This document shows, one piece after another, positions 23,286 to 36,759 of a stretch of 64,000 bases of DNA. The notes below the pieces were generated by a model. That model worked only from the letters and a program-made list of their open reading frames with translations, was not told the origin of the DNA and did no database searches. Where the stretch lies: assembly GCA_964017125.1 (NCBI GenBank), contig OZ024912.1:57152055-57216054 (forward strand), written 5' to 3'. The position numbers were made by a program, and so were the translations under genes. Position 1 is the stretch's first letter; the number at the start of each line of letters is the position of its first letter. This DNA is from Flabesymbios commensalis. Lineage: Eukaryota > Annelida > Polychaeta > Terebellida > Flabelligeridae.

Positions 23286-23388
23286 AGTCAACACGAAACA
23301 ATGACCCAAAGCTGGTTCAATGTTGGCTAATCATCTGCGACGCTGGGCCAACATTGAACCAGCATTGGGTCAGTGTATCGTGTTTTCA
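23286..23388. mobile_element. 109-bp palindrome family copy
   Basis: It runs from CAACACGAAACAATGACCC to GGGTCAGTGTATCGTGTT with centre CATCTGCGACGCTGG. Confidence 0.65.
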
Positions 23389-23389
23389 G

Positions 23390-25000
23390 AATAGCATTGA
23401 CATTTGTGCACTGTGGAACTCCTGCTTATAATAGGGCCTATCATAAATATCAGAGGGTGTGTTGCGTAAATTGGTAGTCAGGTGTGATAATGATATTATA
23501 TTACAATACAGTATCGTGAACCGCGGGTGACTGTGGCCCCATGGGGTGAATTTTTTAGCCCTAATAAAAAAAAATATGACATCGCAACATAACGATCTAT
23601 GTCATTGTTCTCCTTCTGTGGATATGCCTATATCCTTGCGTCGTGATTTTTTGTCACGGCAAGAATATTGAAATCCCAAAGAAGAGTATTGGCATAGGAA
23701 TATTATATATATATACCCTCCTGAATTACTGCAACTGTAGCACCACTATAGAGGCAATGATCTGCTGATTAATATATAATTAAACCATTTGATATGGAGC
23801 ATTGTCGCCACAGTTTTTTTTTCTAAACCTACATCTATAATAATTAGTTAATTTTCTGAACATGAAATTTGAAAAATGCCTGTTTGAGTCCGATTTTCTG
23901 CTGACATTGGCCCAACATTTGAAAAATAATTCGAGGAAAATTTTCTCTGCAAAACACATCCTATTATTATAATTATTAGCTGGGTCGCGTGGATCGTGTT
24001 GGGCAGCTTCAAAAAAGAGCTGTTAATCCTTGTTACGTTTTCCACTTATGCCAGTCGTCAGAGGGTGTATTCGGCGACAGAAAATGTGACAATCCCATGC
24101 ATCAGCGACTAAGGACGATCGAGAAAGCAGCAAAGGCGGACGCTGACGAGACGTCAGCATATCCATAGGATCATTCATTTTCACCTTTTATTTTTTTTTG
24201 TATGCAAAGGACCAGCCTTGTGGAACGCTCCGCCTGTGTCTATACAAATAATTTTAACAATCTGCAAATTACTTACATCTCATCTATTTGATCTAACTTC
24301 CCGCCCTATATAGCTCTTCGCGGTCTGACTCTCTGTTGACGAACGTACGTGTACCTCGGCTTAGAATATAACATCATGCCAAAGATTTATACGCCTTTGA
24401 GCTCGGCTTATAATGTGCTATAGAAGTTTGATTGTTTGAGTGATTATGGGGTGCCTTGTTAATTTCGACTCGTGTATCTGAAGAAAATGTCACCTCATTC
24501 ATCTTACTGTCCTCAGGGTGTAATGTAAAATAATAGTATTCTTCCTTATTATATAATATTAATTTCACATAAACTAAGCAGACCAGACAAACCTGATCTG
24601 TTTATGACAATATTTATCTCAAATGCACTACTGCATGACATGTCATAAATACCTGCTAAATCTTTTTATGTTGGTTTAGTACAACACTCGATATGAATCA
24701 TTGACTACTCAATTTAAATCAGAATAGAGTCGACCTACGTGTGGGGTGACGGTGTACGTGAGTCTAGTAACATAAATTATGTCTGTTGTCATTTTAATGT
24801 TTTTAATTGTCTGTAGCATTTCAGCGACTACATACTTTTTATAATTTCAAATATACACATATCTATATAACCATAAAATAATATATAAACAACGCAAGGA
24901 AATGTTCACTATGTAAAAGCTAGCAATTCTAATAAAACAATTATTAAACTACATTAGCTGTTTTTTTATTATTCAAAGGAAAAATTTATTCACATAATGT
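23390..25000. other. Intergenic, nothing recognised
   Basis: AT-rich sequence. Short frames here are not protein-like. Confidence 0.5.
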
Positions 25001-25004
25001 TTAT

Positions 25005-25130
25005 TGCCGGGATTCTCCGTGACCGAGAGGTCGCATGGTCGGCCTGTGCTTTATCTTGCCAATTTAAGGAGATCATCTAGATCGAGTTGAGCCTATATGT
25101 CCACAGAAATGGCCAAAAGTCCCATTCATT
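25005..25130 (+). mobile_element. Partial SINE (second head and tail only)
   Basis: It contains CTCCGTGACCGAGAGGTCGC and the body phrase GAGCCTATATGTCCACAGAA of the second half of the dimeric SINE. No first head is visible. Confidence 0.6.
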
Positions 25131-25269
25131 TATTCTTTTACTTATTTACTCCACTCACAAAATTACTTTTCTATGCAAGCGATTTTCGCACCAATTGCAA
25201 AAAGTTTAACCATTATGTGGAATTTCTCGGTTATTATCAGGGTACATTTAAATTTGTATGCATAATTAA

Positions 25270-26665
25270 AAACATATCGGGTCATTGACCTCTGAATTTT
25301 TTCAATATTTTCTACGATTAGTGTCACTCCATACTATAGTACAATATTCCAGTAATGGGCGGATTAGGGAACAGTACATTAGATATTTAGTTTGTCAAGA
25401 TGCATGCCATCCTAACGTACGCTTGATCAAACCACTTATGCGGGCTGCTTTACTTATAATGTTGCCTATGTGATAATTCCAAGAAAGTGAACTGGTTTTT
25501 GTAATGCCCGAATCCCGTATCTCGTTTACTCTTTGTAGGGCACACCATTCATTTTATATTGAATGAAATTGGATTTTTAGATCTAGTAAATTAAATTATA
25601 TAACATTTAATAACATGGAAATCTATTTGCCACAATTGAGACCATTTGTACATTAAGTCTATATCAGATTGATGATTGTTGACTAACAATTTTCGTTGAA
25701 CAGTTAAGGTCATCCGCAAATAGTGCGACATTGCTAAATCGGGTACAAAGTGGTAAATCGTTTATGTATTGTAAAAACAAAAGGGGTGACTGGAAGCCAC
25801 TCAGATAGTGCTTAACAAATAGATACACGTTGCCTACCATTCAAGCAAGCTCCCTTTAAAACCATACAATTTTATTTTGTGTAACAGTAGGTGATGTGGT
25901 AATTTGTCAAACGCCTTAGAAAAGTCTAAATCAAGTTTAGTTATCAATATGTTGGCCTATCTCATAGAATACCTGTGTGAGTTGAGTTACTGTATATTTC
26001 CCTTCCATAAATCCATGCTGATTTTTTTATATATACTGTAACCTATTACTGACATAATATGGTTATGTATACAGCGTTCAGCTACCATACTGACAATAGA
26101 CAGAAGAGATAATGTCTGTCATGGCTTGTTCAGTTTTTTCACCCTTGCCTTTATAAACTGGGCATACATTTGCATCAGGAACACGTGATTTGTTCACATT
26201 TAGCTTCTGCAGTATGCCAGGTACTTCCCGTTCAGTTACGATTAAGTAATTACGGTCTGTGTGTGGGTCAGTATTATGGTCATTACCAGTAGCATAAGTT
26301 TTACTGGGTTACTAAATGGTGAATGAAAGTGTTTATTAAAACTACTCGCTTGAGCATCAGGAGTTGATAATTTTACATCCTTATAAATCATATCTGACGG
26401 TATTACTCTATTGCCCGTCTTAGATTTTACATATGACCAAAACTTTTTAGGGTTAGAATTTACTTCTTTTCCAAAGTTTTGAATGAACAATTTGTGCTTA
26501 CTGCGACAAAGTGAATTACCCTTATTGCGAAGATGGCGAAAAGTTGACCAATTTTCTGCCCCTCTGGTGCGCTTAGCCTTGCGATGAGCTTTTAATTTCT
26601 CAGTTTGTAGCTGACATAACTCATTATCTACCCAGGCCCGATTTATCACTGCCACATCAGCGAAC
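25270..26665 (-). mobile_element. LINE fragment with pre-RT and RT segments
   Basis: On the minus strand a linker reads KRTRGAENWSTFRHLRNKGN, NPKKFWSYVKSKTGNR, FNKHFHSPF (26245-26640). The RT motif KLDLDFSKAFDKLPHHL lies near 25915, and the C-terminal block HIGNIISKAARISGLIKRTL ... SLIRPLLEYCTIVWS near 25310-25480. The order is that of a Jockey/CR1-group LINE ORF2. It is 5'-truncated and broken by stops. Confidence 0.75.
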
Positions 26666-26722
26666 AGTAGATGCATATCCAATGTTGTTTTAATGTTGGG
26701 CCCGAGCTGCGACTGTGGACAA
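26665..26722. mobile_element. Half copy of the 109-bp palindrome
   Basis: Only the left arm (CCAATGTTGTTTTAATGTTGGG) is clear. Confidence 0.4.
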
Positions 26723-26789
26723 CCGATGCTGTATGGGAGCATGGAACATCTACGTTGTTGCTGGGAACATCTATGGTCTTCTTGGGACA

Positions 26790-27030
26790 TTAACCCTTAG
26801 AACACTGATGTCGACTACAGTAGACATTCTGTGTTTTTGTTAGCACCTGTATAATCAGTTGTTAAAAATAAAAAATATGCTTTCAATCTTAAAACACTGT
26901 TATACGTTGGGAGACAAATTTCACAAATAACACACATTGTCTGTCACTTGAAATTGTGGATCGCGGTAGCGAAACACAACTTTAAGTGGCTAAAAATTTA
27001 AATTTCTTTGCTCAGTGCTCTGAGGGTTAA
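26790..27030. mobile_element. TTAA-flanked MITE (TTGAAGTTGTGG-hairpin family)
   Basis: 233 bp between TTAA copies. Ends are CCCTTAGAACACTG and CAGTGCTCTGAGGG; the internal hairpin is CACTTGAAATTGTGG / CACAACTTTAAGTGG. Confidence 0.75.
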
Positions 27031-27219
27031 CATGTATAAAGGCCCTATTTGCTGAAAACGCATTTGTCGAGAAAATCTGTGCATTTGCTGGGAACATTTA
27101 CATGCTTTCTCGGAACATCTATGTTCTTTCTCGAAATGTCTATGTCCTTGCTGGGAGCATCCGGGAACTCTTCTCGTATTTATCACAAGGGAGACTACAT
27201 AACAACAAATACCTGTTTT

Positions 27220-27334
27220 CTGAGGACAGGAATCTCGGCTAACACGATGTTGGCTTACTGTTTGGCCAACGTCTGCGATGATGGGCCTGCATTTAACCAG
27301 CACTGAGTAAGCGTCTCGTGTTTGATGGGATGGT
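27220..27334. mobile_element. 109-bp palindrome family copy
   Basis: It has the CAACGTCTGCGATGATGGG centre and ends TCTCGTGTTTGATGGGA. Confidence 0.6.
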
Positions 27335-27659
27335 TGTTGTTTGCACAGGTGAGGTGGCTGAACTTCGGATATCATAAATCGTGATATCATAAACATCATA
27401 AATGCCATTACGGCAGGGGGCCGGCCATATGAAGATATTGCTTCAAAGAAATATGGATGACATTCTTGCTACACACTATACATACCATATCGTCACACTA
27501 TATGATATTATTCAAGATCAGGGTGGATATATCAGTTTATATCAACGTTTTCCAGAATACCAGTCATTGTACTATTTTCACAAATTGCTTTGTTTACAGA
27601 AACGAAGTTTGTTTAAGGTTTTGGTGTTTACCCTAGTACTCTCCATATACACAACGTAG

Positions 27660-29980
27660 TAGTGTTGTCAGAAAGTATATTGTGTTGAGGGGAATGTCCA
27701 AGATGGCGTCCATAACTGAAACAAACTGGCTACCACTGGCCACTTAGCTTAGTGTCTGTGATAATATGTTTTTTATAACTGACAGACTGACACAATTATT
27801 GTGTTACCAGACATCATCTAAGATCCAAGATGGCGACTGATATGGTATTAATAAATGAAGGTTGATTCAATACAAATGAGTACTTTTATAGCAACTTCCA
27901 ACCTCTTAAATTTCGCGGACTGATTATCGTTTATTTAACAATATAGATGTATATGAATAAAACAGATAGGAAGAACAGCACGCCTCCTATCAACTACAGA
28001 AGAATCTTAATATAATTGTCAAGAGCAAATCATTCTCTCTGTTCAATCAGTGAATCGATCACATTGATATGGCTACACCCCCATAGGAAACATATCACAC
28101 ACAATCTCTCAGCGTGACCTCAAGGTGAATGAGATCAGAAAAACAATTTAAATTAGATCAACCATTAATAATGAATTAATTATTATAAATAATCCTTTTG
28201 TCCTTTTGTCCCAATTTATATTAACAATTGATATGTTAGTTACCCACCATTATGTTTAGTTGGATAATAATACAATTTCCTCCGACAAAAAAAATAAAAT
28301 AAAATGTCCACACACCTAAAGCGTGATATCGCAATTTCTACTTTCAATAGATACAACGAGGTATTATGTTAAACGTTAGAGTAATGGGCGTTGCTCCAAA
28401 GTTAGTTTTATGCTGGGCCACCGTCTTCGGTCTTGGTTCCACCTTAAACCGCTGTTTTGGTGAATGTCTCTTGTTTGACGTTATTAAATAAACATATCAC
28501 AACATACATGTACATGATGTAAGGGTTCATCGTACTCTGGGGCCTGGGTCCCAACAAACACAAGACATTGAACCAATGTTGGATTGATGGTGGGTCAACG
28601 TCGTAGACGGTGAGCCAACATCAACACTTCATTGGTTATATGTCTCGTGTTTGCTGGGATAGTCTAAACCCCGTTGTCTGTGTATCTGTAGAAAACAACA
28701 TAGCATTGTGTAGACCAAGTAACTCGAGCTCATTTATTTTAATTCTCCACCCCATATCAGATAAGACGTGTAGATCCTAGCAAACAAACATATAAACAAG
28801 TAAATTTTCAGCTTACCCGTGGTTGTCCTACTGTAAAATATTGAAAATATTATTTAGTATTATTAAATTTCTAAACATTGTGATAATAGACGTGACAAAA
28901 ACATAAGTATGCGTATTTTGTATTGATGAGATAATCCCAATATTGCTTTAAACACATGTTTTGCACTGTGAATTGAAAAAAGTAGTATCAGCCTACTTGT
29001 AAATTGAGTAGATACTGGCTTTTGAGTTTACGGCAGTATTAAGGCATACGAAAATTTCAAAACAAGGTGTATACTTGTGTTCTCTGCTGTTTTTAAACCC
29101 CTGACGTCACTATGTTTTTCCCTGGTTCAAGGACGTTTCTGAAGATCATTTGATATGTGAATGTATAGTATAATATTATTCGAACCACAATAAGGTGGGT
29201 GAGCTCGAAACAGGCTCAATAGGTAGGCAGGGTGGAGATCTGAAAAAAGGCTCTTATTAAACTTTGACACAGCATTTGAGAGTAAAATTCGTGATCCAAC
29301 TAATTTTCGGTGTGCTGAATTCGAATAATCTGCTAGATGACATTCTCTATGTTTTTAATTTTCAAATTAGCGAAAAAAACAAAAGAGCTTCTAAAATGTA
29401 AATTGAATTTCAATTGTATATGCTTTGTGGCACAGAAATGCACAATTTATGGTTTATGCATGATTTAGAGCTGAGAAGTTAATTTATGATGTATTTGTAT
29501 TAATTAATTTTGGCCTATATTTATTTTTTTTTAATCCAAGACGGTCACTGTTGTTTTCTATTCAAAATTATCTTATTTACTCCGTTCAACACGCAAACGA
29601 TTATTTAGTATACATACATGTATGTTATATTATTTATTTTGGAACAATGGATTAACGTTGTTCGTGGGTGAATTGTTTCAAGAAAAAATAAAAATGAACA
29701 TTTTTGATACTTTCTGTATCATTCAGATAAACATGTTCATGTAGTTATTACCTATGTATCAACAAATTTATCAAAAGATTTCTAAATTCTAAAACACTCA
29801 TAGAATAACATTGGAAAACTAATAGCAATCTCTTATTGTGTGAATGTTTTTATATTAGAATATAAAAAATGTCAAAATATTCAAGTGTGTTTTAATTTTT
29901 TGGGAAAATCTTCCAAAAGAAAACTGATTGGAAAGATCATCACCATCAATGTCAACCCTAAAGCGCAACATTAAAATATA
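27660..29980. other. Intergenic, only 109-bp palindromes
   Basis: Apart from the two copies near 28.4-28.66 kb I see no gene or repeat. Confidence 0.5.
28388..28658. mobile_element. Two 109-bp palindrome copies
   Basis: A decayed copy at about 28388-28480 and a full-length one at 28550-28658 (109 bp, CCCAACAAACACAAGAC to GTCTCGTGTTTGCTGGG). Confidence 0.75.
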
Positions 29981-29984
29981 ATTT

Positions 29985-30050
29985 GTACTCACCTGAAGTT
30001 GTGGTTCGCTACTGCGACCCACAACTTCAATTGGCTGAAAATTAATCATA
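29985..30050. repeat. MITE hairpin remnant
   Basis: CACCTGAAGTTGTGGTTCGC / GCGACCCACAACTTCAATTG hairpin of the second TTAA family. A half copy lies at 1205-1240. Confidence 0.5.
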
Positions 30051-30370
30051 TTTGTTGCAAAAATGTGCAAGTCTTGATGTTTGAGCACACATTTCATAAC
30101 CTGTATCAGTGATTTGATCAGCTGATAAAACGTACTAAAAACACCAACATTTAACTTAATAAGTAAGCAGAAATGCTGTCTTAGTATTGCCAGTAACACT
30201 GATAACATTTAAAAGCAACCAATATTATTATCATAAACACAAAATATCAATGGCCTAGCGGAATTGAAGCACATGCTCAATAGGTCGTCGACTTTTAATA
30301 TCCTATAATAACACCTGTTTCGCTTATAAACAGCTATTACATCCGTGAAAAGAGGTTATGTTCTTGGTCG

Positions 30371-30486
30371 TGTTTGTTTGTTCGTTCGTTCGTTCGTTCG
30401 TTCGTTCGTTCGTTCGTTCGTTCGTTCGTTCGTTCGTTCGTTCGTTCGTTCGTTCGTTCGTTCGTTCGTTCATTCGCTCGCTCGCT

Positions 30487-30517
<31 letters not shown>

Positions 30518-30754
30518 TCGTTCGTTCGTTCGTTCGTTCGTTCGTTCGTTCGTTCGTTCGTTCGTTCGTTCGTTCGTTCGTTCGTTCGTTCGTTCGTTCG
30601 TTTGTTCGTTCGTTCGTTCGTTCGTTCGTTCGTTCGTTCGTTCGTTCGTTCGTTCGTTCGTTCGTTCGTTCGTTCGTTCGTTCGTTCGTTCGTTCGCTCG
30701 CTCGCTCGCTCGCTCGCTCGCTCGCTCGCTCGCTCGCTCGCTCGCTCGCTCGCT

Positions 30755-30785
<31 letters not shown>

Positions 30786-31013
30786 TCGTTCGTTCGTTCG
30801 TTCGTTCGTTCGTTCGTTCGTTCGTTCGTTCGTTCGTTCGTTCGTTCGTTCGTTCGTTCGTTCGTTCGTTCGTTCGTTCGTTCGTTTGTTCGTTTGTTTG
30901 TTTGTTTGTTTGTTTGTTTGTTTGTTTGTTTGTTTGTTTGTTTGTTGTTCGTTCGTTCGTTCGCTCGCTCGCTCGCTCGCTCGCTCGCTCGTTCGTTCGC
31001 TCGCTCGCTCGCT

Positions 31014-31044
<31 letters not shown>

Positions 31045-31057
31045 TCGTTCGTTCGTT

Positions 31058-31088
<31 letters not shown>

Positions 31089-31473
31089 TCGTTCGTTCGT
31101 TCGTTCGTTCGTTCGTTCGTTCGTTCGTTCGTTCGTTCGTTCGTTCGTTCGTTCGTTCGTTCGTTTGTATGTTCGTTCGTTCGTGCGTTCGTTCGTTCGT
31201 TCGTTCGTTCGTTCGTTCGTTCGTTCGTTCGTTCGTTCGTTCGTTCGTTCGTTCGTTCGTTCGTTCGTTCGTTCGTTCGTTCGTTCGTTCGTTCGTTCGT
31301 TCGTTCGTTCGTTCGTTCGTTCGTTTGTTTGTTTGTTTGTTTGTTTGTTTGTTTGTTTGTTTGTTTGTTTGTTTGTTTGTTTGTTTGTTTGTTTGTTTGT
31401 CTGTTTGTTTGTTTGTTTGTTTGTTTGTTTGTTTGTTTGTTTGTTTGTTTGTTTGTTTGTTTGTTTGTTTGTC
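30371..31473. repeat. 1.1-kb TTCG/CTCG/TTTG tetranucleotide tract
   Basis: Alternating blocks of pure TTCG, CTCG (30475-30492, 30695-30759, about 30963-31020) and TTTG (30886-30945, 31323-31472). Frames stay open because a 4-bp unit read over 12 bp meets no stop. The apparent proteins (FVRS, FVCL, or NERT/TNKQ on the other strand) are artefacts. Confidence 0.95.
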
Positions 31474-31744
31474 CGTAAGCAGGATTACTTACAAAGTAAT
31501 GAGCGAATTTGCATGAAACTTCACAAGATATAAGTGTGTCTCGGGAAAAGGACATTACTGGCGAATTATCCGGATCACGATCCGCATTCAGGATCCAGAT
31601 TACGCTATGGATCACGCGGCTGAAGTTTGCAGTCTCTGACTGACTCTCCCGTTCTACTATATTTCGAACAGAAACAAAGTGTGCAGGAGAAGAAGGCTGC
31701 ATGCAAGTCATTCCTGAAAATGTTACAGTGTTTTAAGATATTGA

Positions 31745-31812
31745 CGCTCTTCAAGTTAGTATTCAGCTTCGTAGACGGTGGGCTAACGTTAAACCAACAT
31801 TGATTCAAAATT
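31745..31812. mobile_element. 109-bp palindrome family fragment
   Basis: The centre and right arm (CTTCGTAGACGGTGGGC, ACCAACATTGATTC) are present; the left arm is lost. Confidence 0.4.
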
Positions 31813-31839
31813 TTATTAAGTAATGGTGCCAAACAGTGA

Positions 31840-33470
31840 ACATCTTATGAACGACTAATTAAAGAAACATTAAGCCATTAGGCGCACAATGCAAAATTTA
31901 TGAAAAAAATCTCAAATTAGTCCATGCCAACAATCCTGTTTACTTGAATATATCCTGTGTCAAAATTACTTCCAGATACACTTGGCACCTAGTATGATAC
32001 TAGAGCAGCACAAATTAACCACAAATTTACACTAATTAAGAGCGGTACCACTTATTTTTCGAAATCCTTCCTTCCAGGTTGTTCGAGGCTTTGAAATTCA
32101 CTTGATAAGAAAATAAGATATATACAAAATTGTACGATATTCAAAATTAAATAATCTGAAATATACCAACTACCTTCCTAACCCCCACCACATTTTATAA
32201 CAAGTACATGTCTGACAATTAGCTCAATCATGCATAGATTCGACTTATTTTTTCCTCACTCAACTTTCACCTTTAGCCTATCAGAGACATTGCTTCTATA
32301 GCCCCAATTGTTCTTGTGGTGATACACTCGACACTCATCATTACTTTTTTCTTTGTCCACAGATTACCCAACAACGCGATCTATATTTGTTTAAACTCAA
32401 AATGATTATACCTGACCAAAATCAATTTACTATACGACTTTTATTATTTGCCTCTAAACTTTCAGACAGCTGCAATAACATATAGTTTTGTCAATATGGG
32501 CATGATTATATAGACGATTTAAAAAATTGTGCCAAAATCTGTAATAATTTATGTATTTATTTTATTATTATTTTATTATTTCAAAATATATGTATATTAT
32601 ATTTTCAATGTAAATAGCGATCAATTAATTGGGTTTTTTTTAAATAATCATGTAATATGTATACCAGAGATCCTTTGTATTAGCATAAAAAAATTATTAT
32701 GTGCTACTTGGAAATCGTAATAAATATGTTTATACCAAGTGCAGTCAGCTTGCAACATCAGGCCCTATTATTTACATATCAGTTATTGGTTTAACGGGAC
32801 TAGTGGTTATATGAATGCCACCCATTTACATAGCTTCCTCACGTCTATTGCAAGATAATACATATAGGGGCCTGGCATAAACAAATAAATTGGATGAAGT
32901 TTTGCCAACTATTATGCCATTTAACTCCGTGTTTCATATTCTGCCTTTTGATATTACCAAATATGAAAACAAAATCTTTAAGACATTATTCAAACCGTAA
33001 TGTGAATATATCTGATACATGGGACTGTTTATTCGAGATGTTCTATTTTGTTCCATCAAGTCAAACTTGGTTAATTTTGTTGTCCAGGGAACTATTTCAA
33101 CGCACTCATAAGATAAAAAAACATCTGTTTAAAACGACGCGGCACGCGGTGTAGACCTTTGCTGGACTTTGCTACAAACAATTGGTTGAAATTGTTACAT
33201 TATAGATATTCCACATAATTAACGAATTGTTTAAATTTAATTCATTATTTGAAATTTATATCTTCTTATATCATTTTAACTTTCAGATGAAAAAGACCAT
33301 ACAACCTTATTTATACATTAATTTGACTGTATACACTATTTATTTTCATAATGGACGCCCTATATGATAACTACATCCATTCAAACTGTCGTCATTTTGA
33401 TGGTGAAGAAATTATGTCAACATAAACATGATAAATAAGGATGATGATACCAAAACTGTTCAGAGAGCTA
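31840..33470. other. Intergenic, nothing recognised
   Basis: AT-rich. The frame at 32894-33154 shows no motif and no sensible splice context. Confidence 0.5.
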
Positions 33471-33479
33471 TGATGATTT

Positions 33480-34765
33480 CACTTTTGTTGACCTTTGTAA
33501 TTAGGTAATTGATAAAAATGTTTCTTTCCAAGATATTGTCCATTTTTAACATATTTCGAATATAGTATTTTTAGGCAATAGGCTTGTAGCCTTTGTGTCA
33601 TATACATGTACATATATATATACAAATAAAATTCACAGCATATATTATTGTAGAGTAACCAATTAATATAAACATCTGGTATTGCTATTAGCAGTATCAC
33701 AGTATTGTCATTATAACATATCAAGTATAATTGTAAGTAAGTATAAATATAAATAAGTAAGTAAACATAAAATTTTGCATCATATTCAACGTCGTTTCTT
33801 ATTTGAAATGCTTTGTGTGTGAAATCAGCTAACTTAGTAATAGTATTAATTTTTTTACTTGACATGAGCTCAACAAATTTTAACATATTCGAACACCGAC
33901 GGTAATACTTAGGTACCGGTAAATATTTCTTACGTAGTTCAGTATACATTGGACAGACAAGTACAATAATATTTGTCCCCAAGTACATTGATATTCCATT
34001 GATATACAATGAAAATTAAAAAAGAGATAAGCATTCACCTTGACATACACCCAGTAAACATTTATTGTATACGTTCTGCTCCCACCTGAACTATTGATTT
34101 AACACGTTTATACAAACAATGAACAGTATTAAAAATTTCACCTCTATTTTCTCGCGTCAGTAATTTACTCCATAATAGATTTCGATCCACATAATCAAAC
34201 GCTTTGAGAAAGTCTAGAAAAGCACCAAATAGTTTCTTGACTTTACTAATTAAATATTAAATTATAGAGATTATATAGATTATCTATAGTACTATAATCA
34301 TGCCTGAATCCAGCTTGAGCTTCAATGTAAAATAGATCAATCAATTGTTTAAAATACGTGTGAACAACTTTCCCAATGAGATCAGTGAGATCAGGAAGCT
34401 GTTTAATTCAGTTTTACACTTCATCTACTGAGTCTGCTTGGTATAATTCTTTATACATGTACATTATATCTAATTGGTTTGATTCATTTGGCTGTATAAT
34501 ATCATTATTGTCGGTGTCTATATTTATATCACAATCTACTGGGCTGCTCATGCGTAAAAGATAATTGTAAAATTCAGTTTGACTAATGTTATTTGTACAT
34601 TTAGCAGGCATTTTAATAAAGCCCAGTTGTCTTTGGCATTATTTAGTCTTGCTTGCTCATTTATTTCGTTTTTTTACCATTTTTTACATCTCTTATCATA
34701 TTTTTAAATTGTTTTCTGGCCTCTATCAGCGCATGTCTGTTTTTGTCAGTATTATATCTTGTAAA
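33480..34765 (-). mobile_element. LINE fragment, RT and C-terminal part
   Basis: The minus strand holds RHALIEARKQFKNMIRDVKN (about 34700), QAGFRHDYSTIDNLYNL (about 34290), FGAFLDFLKAFDYVDRNLLW (about 34190) and a C-terminal frame at 33479-34009 with SMYLGTNIIVLVCPMYTELR and YYRRCSNMLKFVELMSSKK. This matches the order linker, RT fingers, RT palm, C-terminus. Much of the RT between is lost. The AT-rich tail of the long frame is not protein-like. Confidence 0.65.
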
Positions 34766-34769
34766 AGAA

Positions 34770-36510
34770 TTTAAACAATAAACAAAAAAAATAATTCCAA
34801 AAACTCAAAAGCACAAAGAAACCACAAATTGTGCATTCCGTGCGATAAACCATAAAACAATGAGTTATTTTGCCATTTTGGTTAAATCGATGGTAACAGA
34901 TACCAAATAGATAATGTCATCCGGTATAGTCGAAATCAGTACACGTAAATGATGAAAACAAATTGATGACAATGTTTGACAATGCAGGCCTAATGATTGC
35001 GATATAGATATATAGATAGAATAAAGTGATTTTCATGCGTATTACACTAAAAGGCGTGTTGTTTTGCTTCGGATCGTTGAAGATCTGTCAATCTGAATCA
35101 CCACGGATAGCCAATATAAGCTAATCCACCAAGTAATGATGTCATTATATCGGTAGTCCATGATTTATAATCTTGTCCAATTTTATTGGATACTTTTTAT
35201 GCTCGGGTAATATCAGATAATTATAGATAATTAGAGGAAATTTACACTCCATTGGCCTCGAACTCAGACCCCAATCTTAGGTCCCAGAACGTTATACTTC
35301 AGATCAAAGGTAAATGTAATATATAAGGCTCATAAGTCCACAACACACCATTATGATATTTATGGAATACATTAGCGTATTACCTCCCTCCCTAAGTCAT
35401 TGCACATACGGTCAAGCAAGTTTGACCACTCTATATCTGCAAGGTGTAGAATCGGAGAAGCTTATATTAAGTCTGTAGCTCAAAACGAAAATAATTATTA
35501 TCACATTCATAAGCTCGTTTTATGCCAATCATCAGTGACAGGTCGTTCCTAGATCTTTCTTGTTTCTGACACCAAATCGTACATAATTTAAATACCATTA
35601 ATTGCGCACTTCTGTGTATAAGACCATAAAAGAACGCGTTTTCATTTACATTTTTCGTACGCATATGAATTTTCGCCTAAAAATACTCGTCAGCAAAATG
35701 TATTACGATATCATAAATACATTTTATATTCTACATAATCGTCAGCATGTTAAGCGGAAAAATTCTAATAAAAGTAAATAGATAAAATGGCGATCATATT
35801 TGATTTGTAGGGCAAATAGTTATGAAAAAGAATTCAAATACATCATAAATGCATTTCGCAACTGCAAATCATGCAGAAACCATACATTTCTGAGCTTTCA
35901 TTCTCATTTGGCGGCCATTTTCTTTTTTGCTAATTTGAGGGTGAAAGACACAAGTAGTACTTTTTGACAACTTTTGAAAAACATCTCATGAGCTAATATG
36001 CATAATTTACGTTAATTAGCATAATTAGCCTTTTCGTATACGTCTGATACGTGACGAGTAGTTTATGATGTTATGCTTGCAACTAGAGGTCAAGCTCAAT
36101 ATATCAGGCCAAGGTAAAGAGCTAATTAGCATATTTTTCTCTAATTAGCATAATTAGTTCCTTGGATCAAATAAGAGAGAATAACAGTTTATCTATTTGA
36201 TCTAGGATCATACATAATATCATTTATCTGAACAACTTTACCCAAGAAATCTATTTGTGGTGTTATTTTCACGTCAATGTATTTTGTATGCAAAGTCTAG
36301 AAAATTGTCTTTTAAAATAAACAGCTTAGATACGTCCAGTTATCACAATTGAACAAAAAATATGTAAATTTTGTATAGTGTGCACATAACTTTGAAGAGC
36401 TGCTTAACTACCCCGTTAATTATGTAAAAAGACATATCATCAGTTAGAGGTGGCAGTGAACGTCATTGAATTGGTTACAAGGTGAAATTGCAAAAAAAAG
36501 GTAATGGTGG
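34770..36510. other. Intergenic with AATTAGCATAATTAGC words
   Basis: Near 36020-36160 the word AATTAGCATAATTAG occurs twice about 130 bp apart. Nothing else is recognised. Confidence 0.5.
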
Positions 36511-36512
36511 TC

Positions 36513-36759
36513 TTAACCCTTACAGCGCGGAGATCTACTTCAGTCGTCAGAATCTGACGTCTACAGACGTCAGCTTCTGACGACTAAAGTCGATCCCCGC
36601 ACTGTAAGAGTAAACATATTTCATAATGGCCGTAGATCCATAACATAGGTATTCAAATGAATCAGAAAGACCTAACTAAGACATTTATGATGATATTAAA
36701 TTAAAAACCCTTTGCTCTCTATGGTTTATAAAAACATATTTCAGCGTTGTAAGGGTTAA
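36513..36759. mobile_element. TTAA-flanked MITE (GACGTC-hairpin family), best copy
   Basis: The element (36517-36755, 239 bp) begins CCCTTACAGCGCGG and ends CAGCGTTGTAAGGG, with TTAA on both sides. These features fit a non-autonomous piggyBac-like element. Its left third is an internal hairpin (GTCAGAATCTGACGTC ... GACGTCAGCTTCTGAC). Confidence 0.8.

Noticed and set aside
30345-31711. Several overlapping open frames of 370-410 codons on both strands (FVRS/SFVC and NERT/NKQT repeats)
   Set aside because: They are by-products of a tetranucleotide tract that contains no stop in any frame.
33479-34009. 176-codon frame as a membrane protein (YLLIYIYTYLQLYLI)
   Set aside because: Its hydrophobic middle is AT-rich low complexity; the ends match the C-terminal part of a LINE protein.
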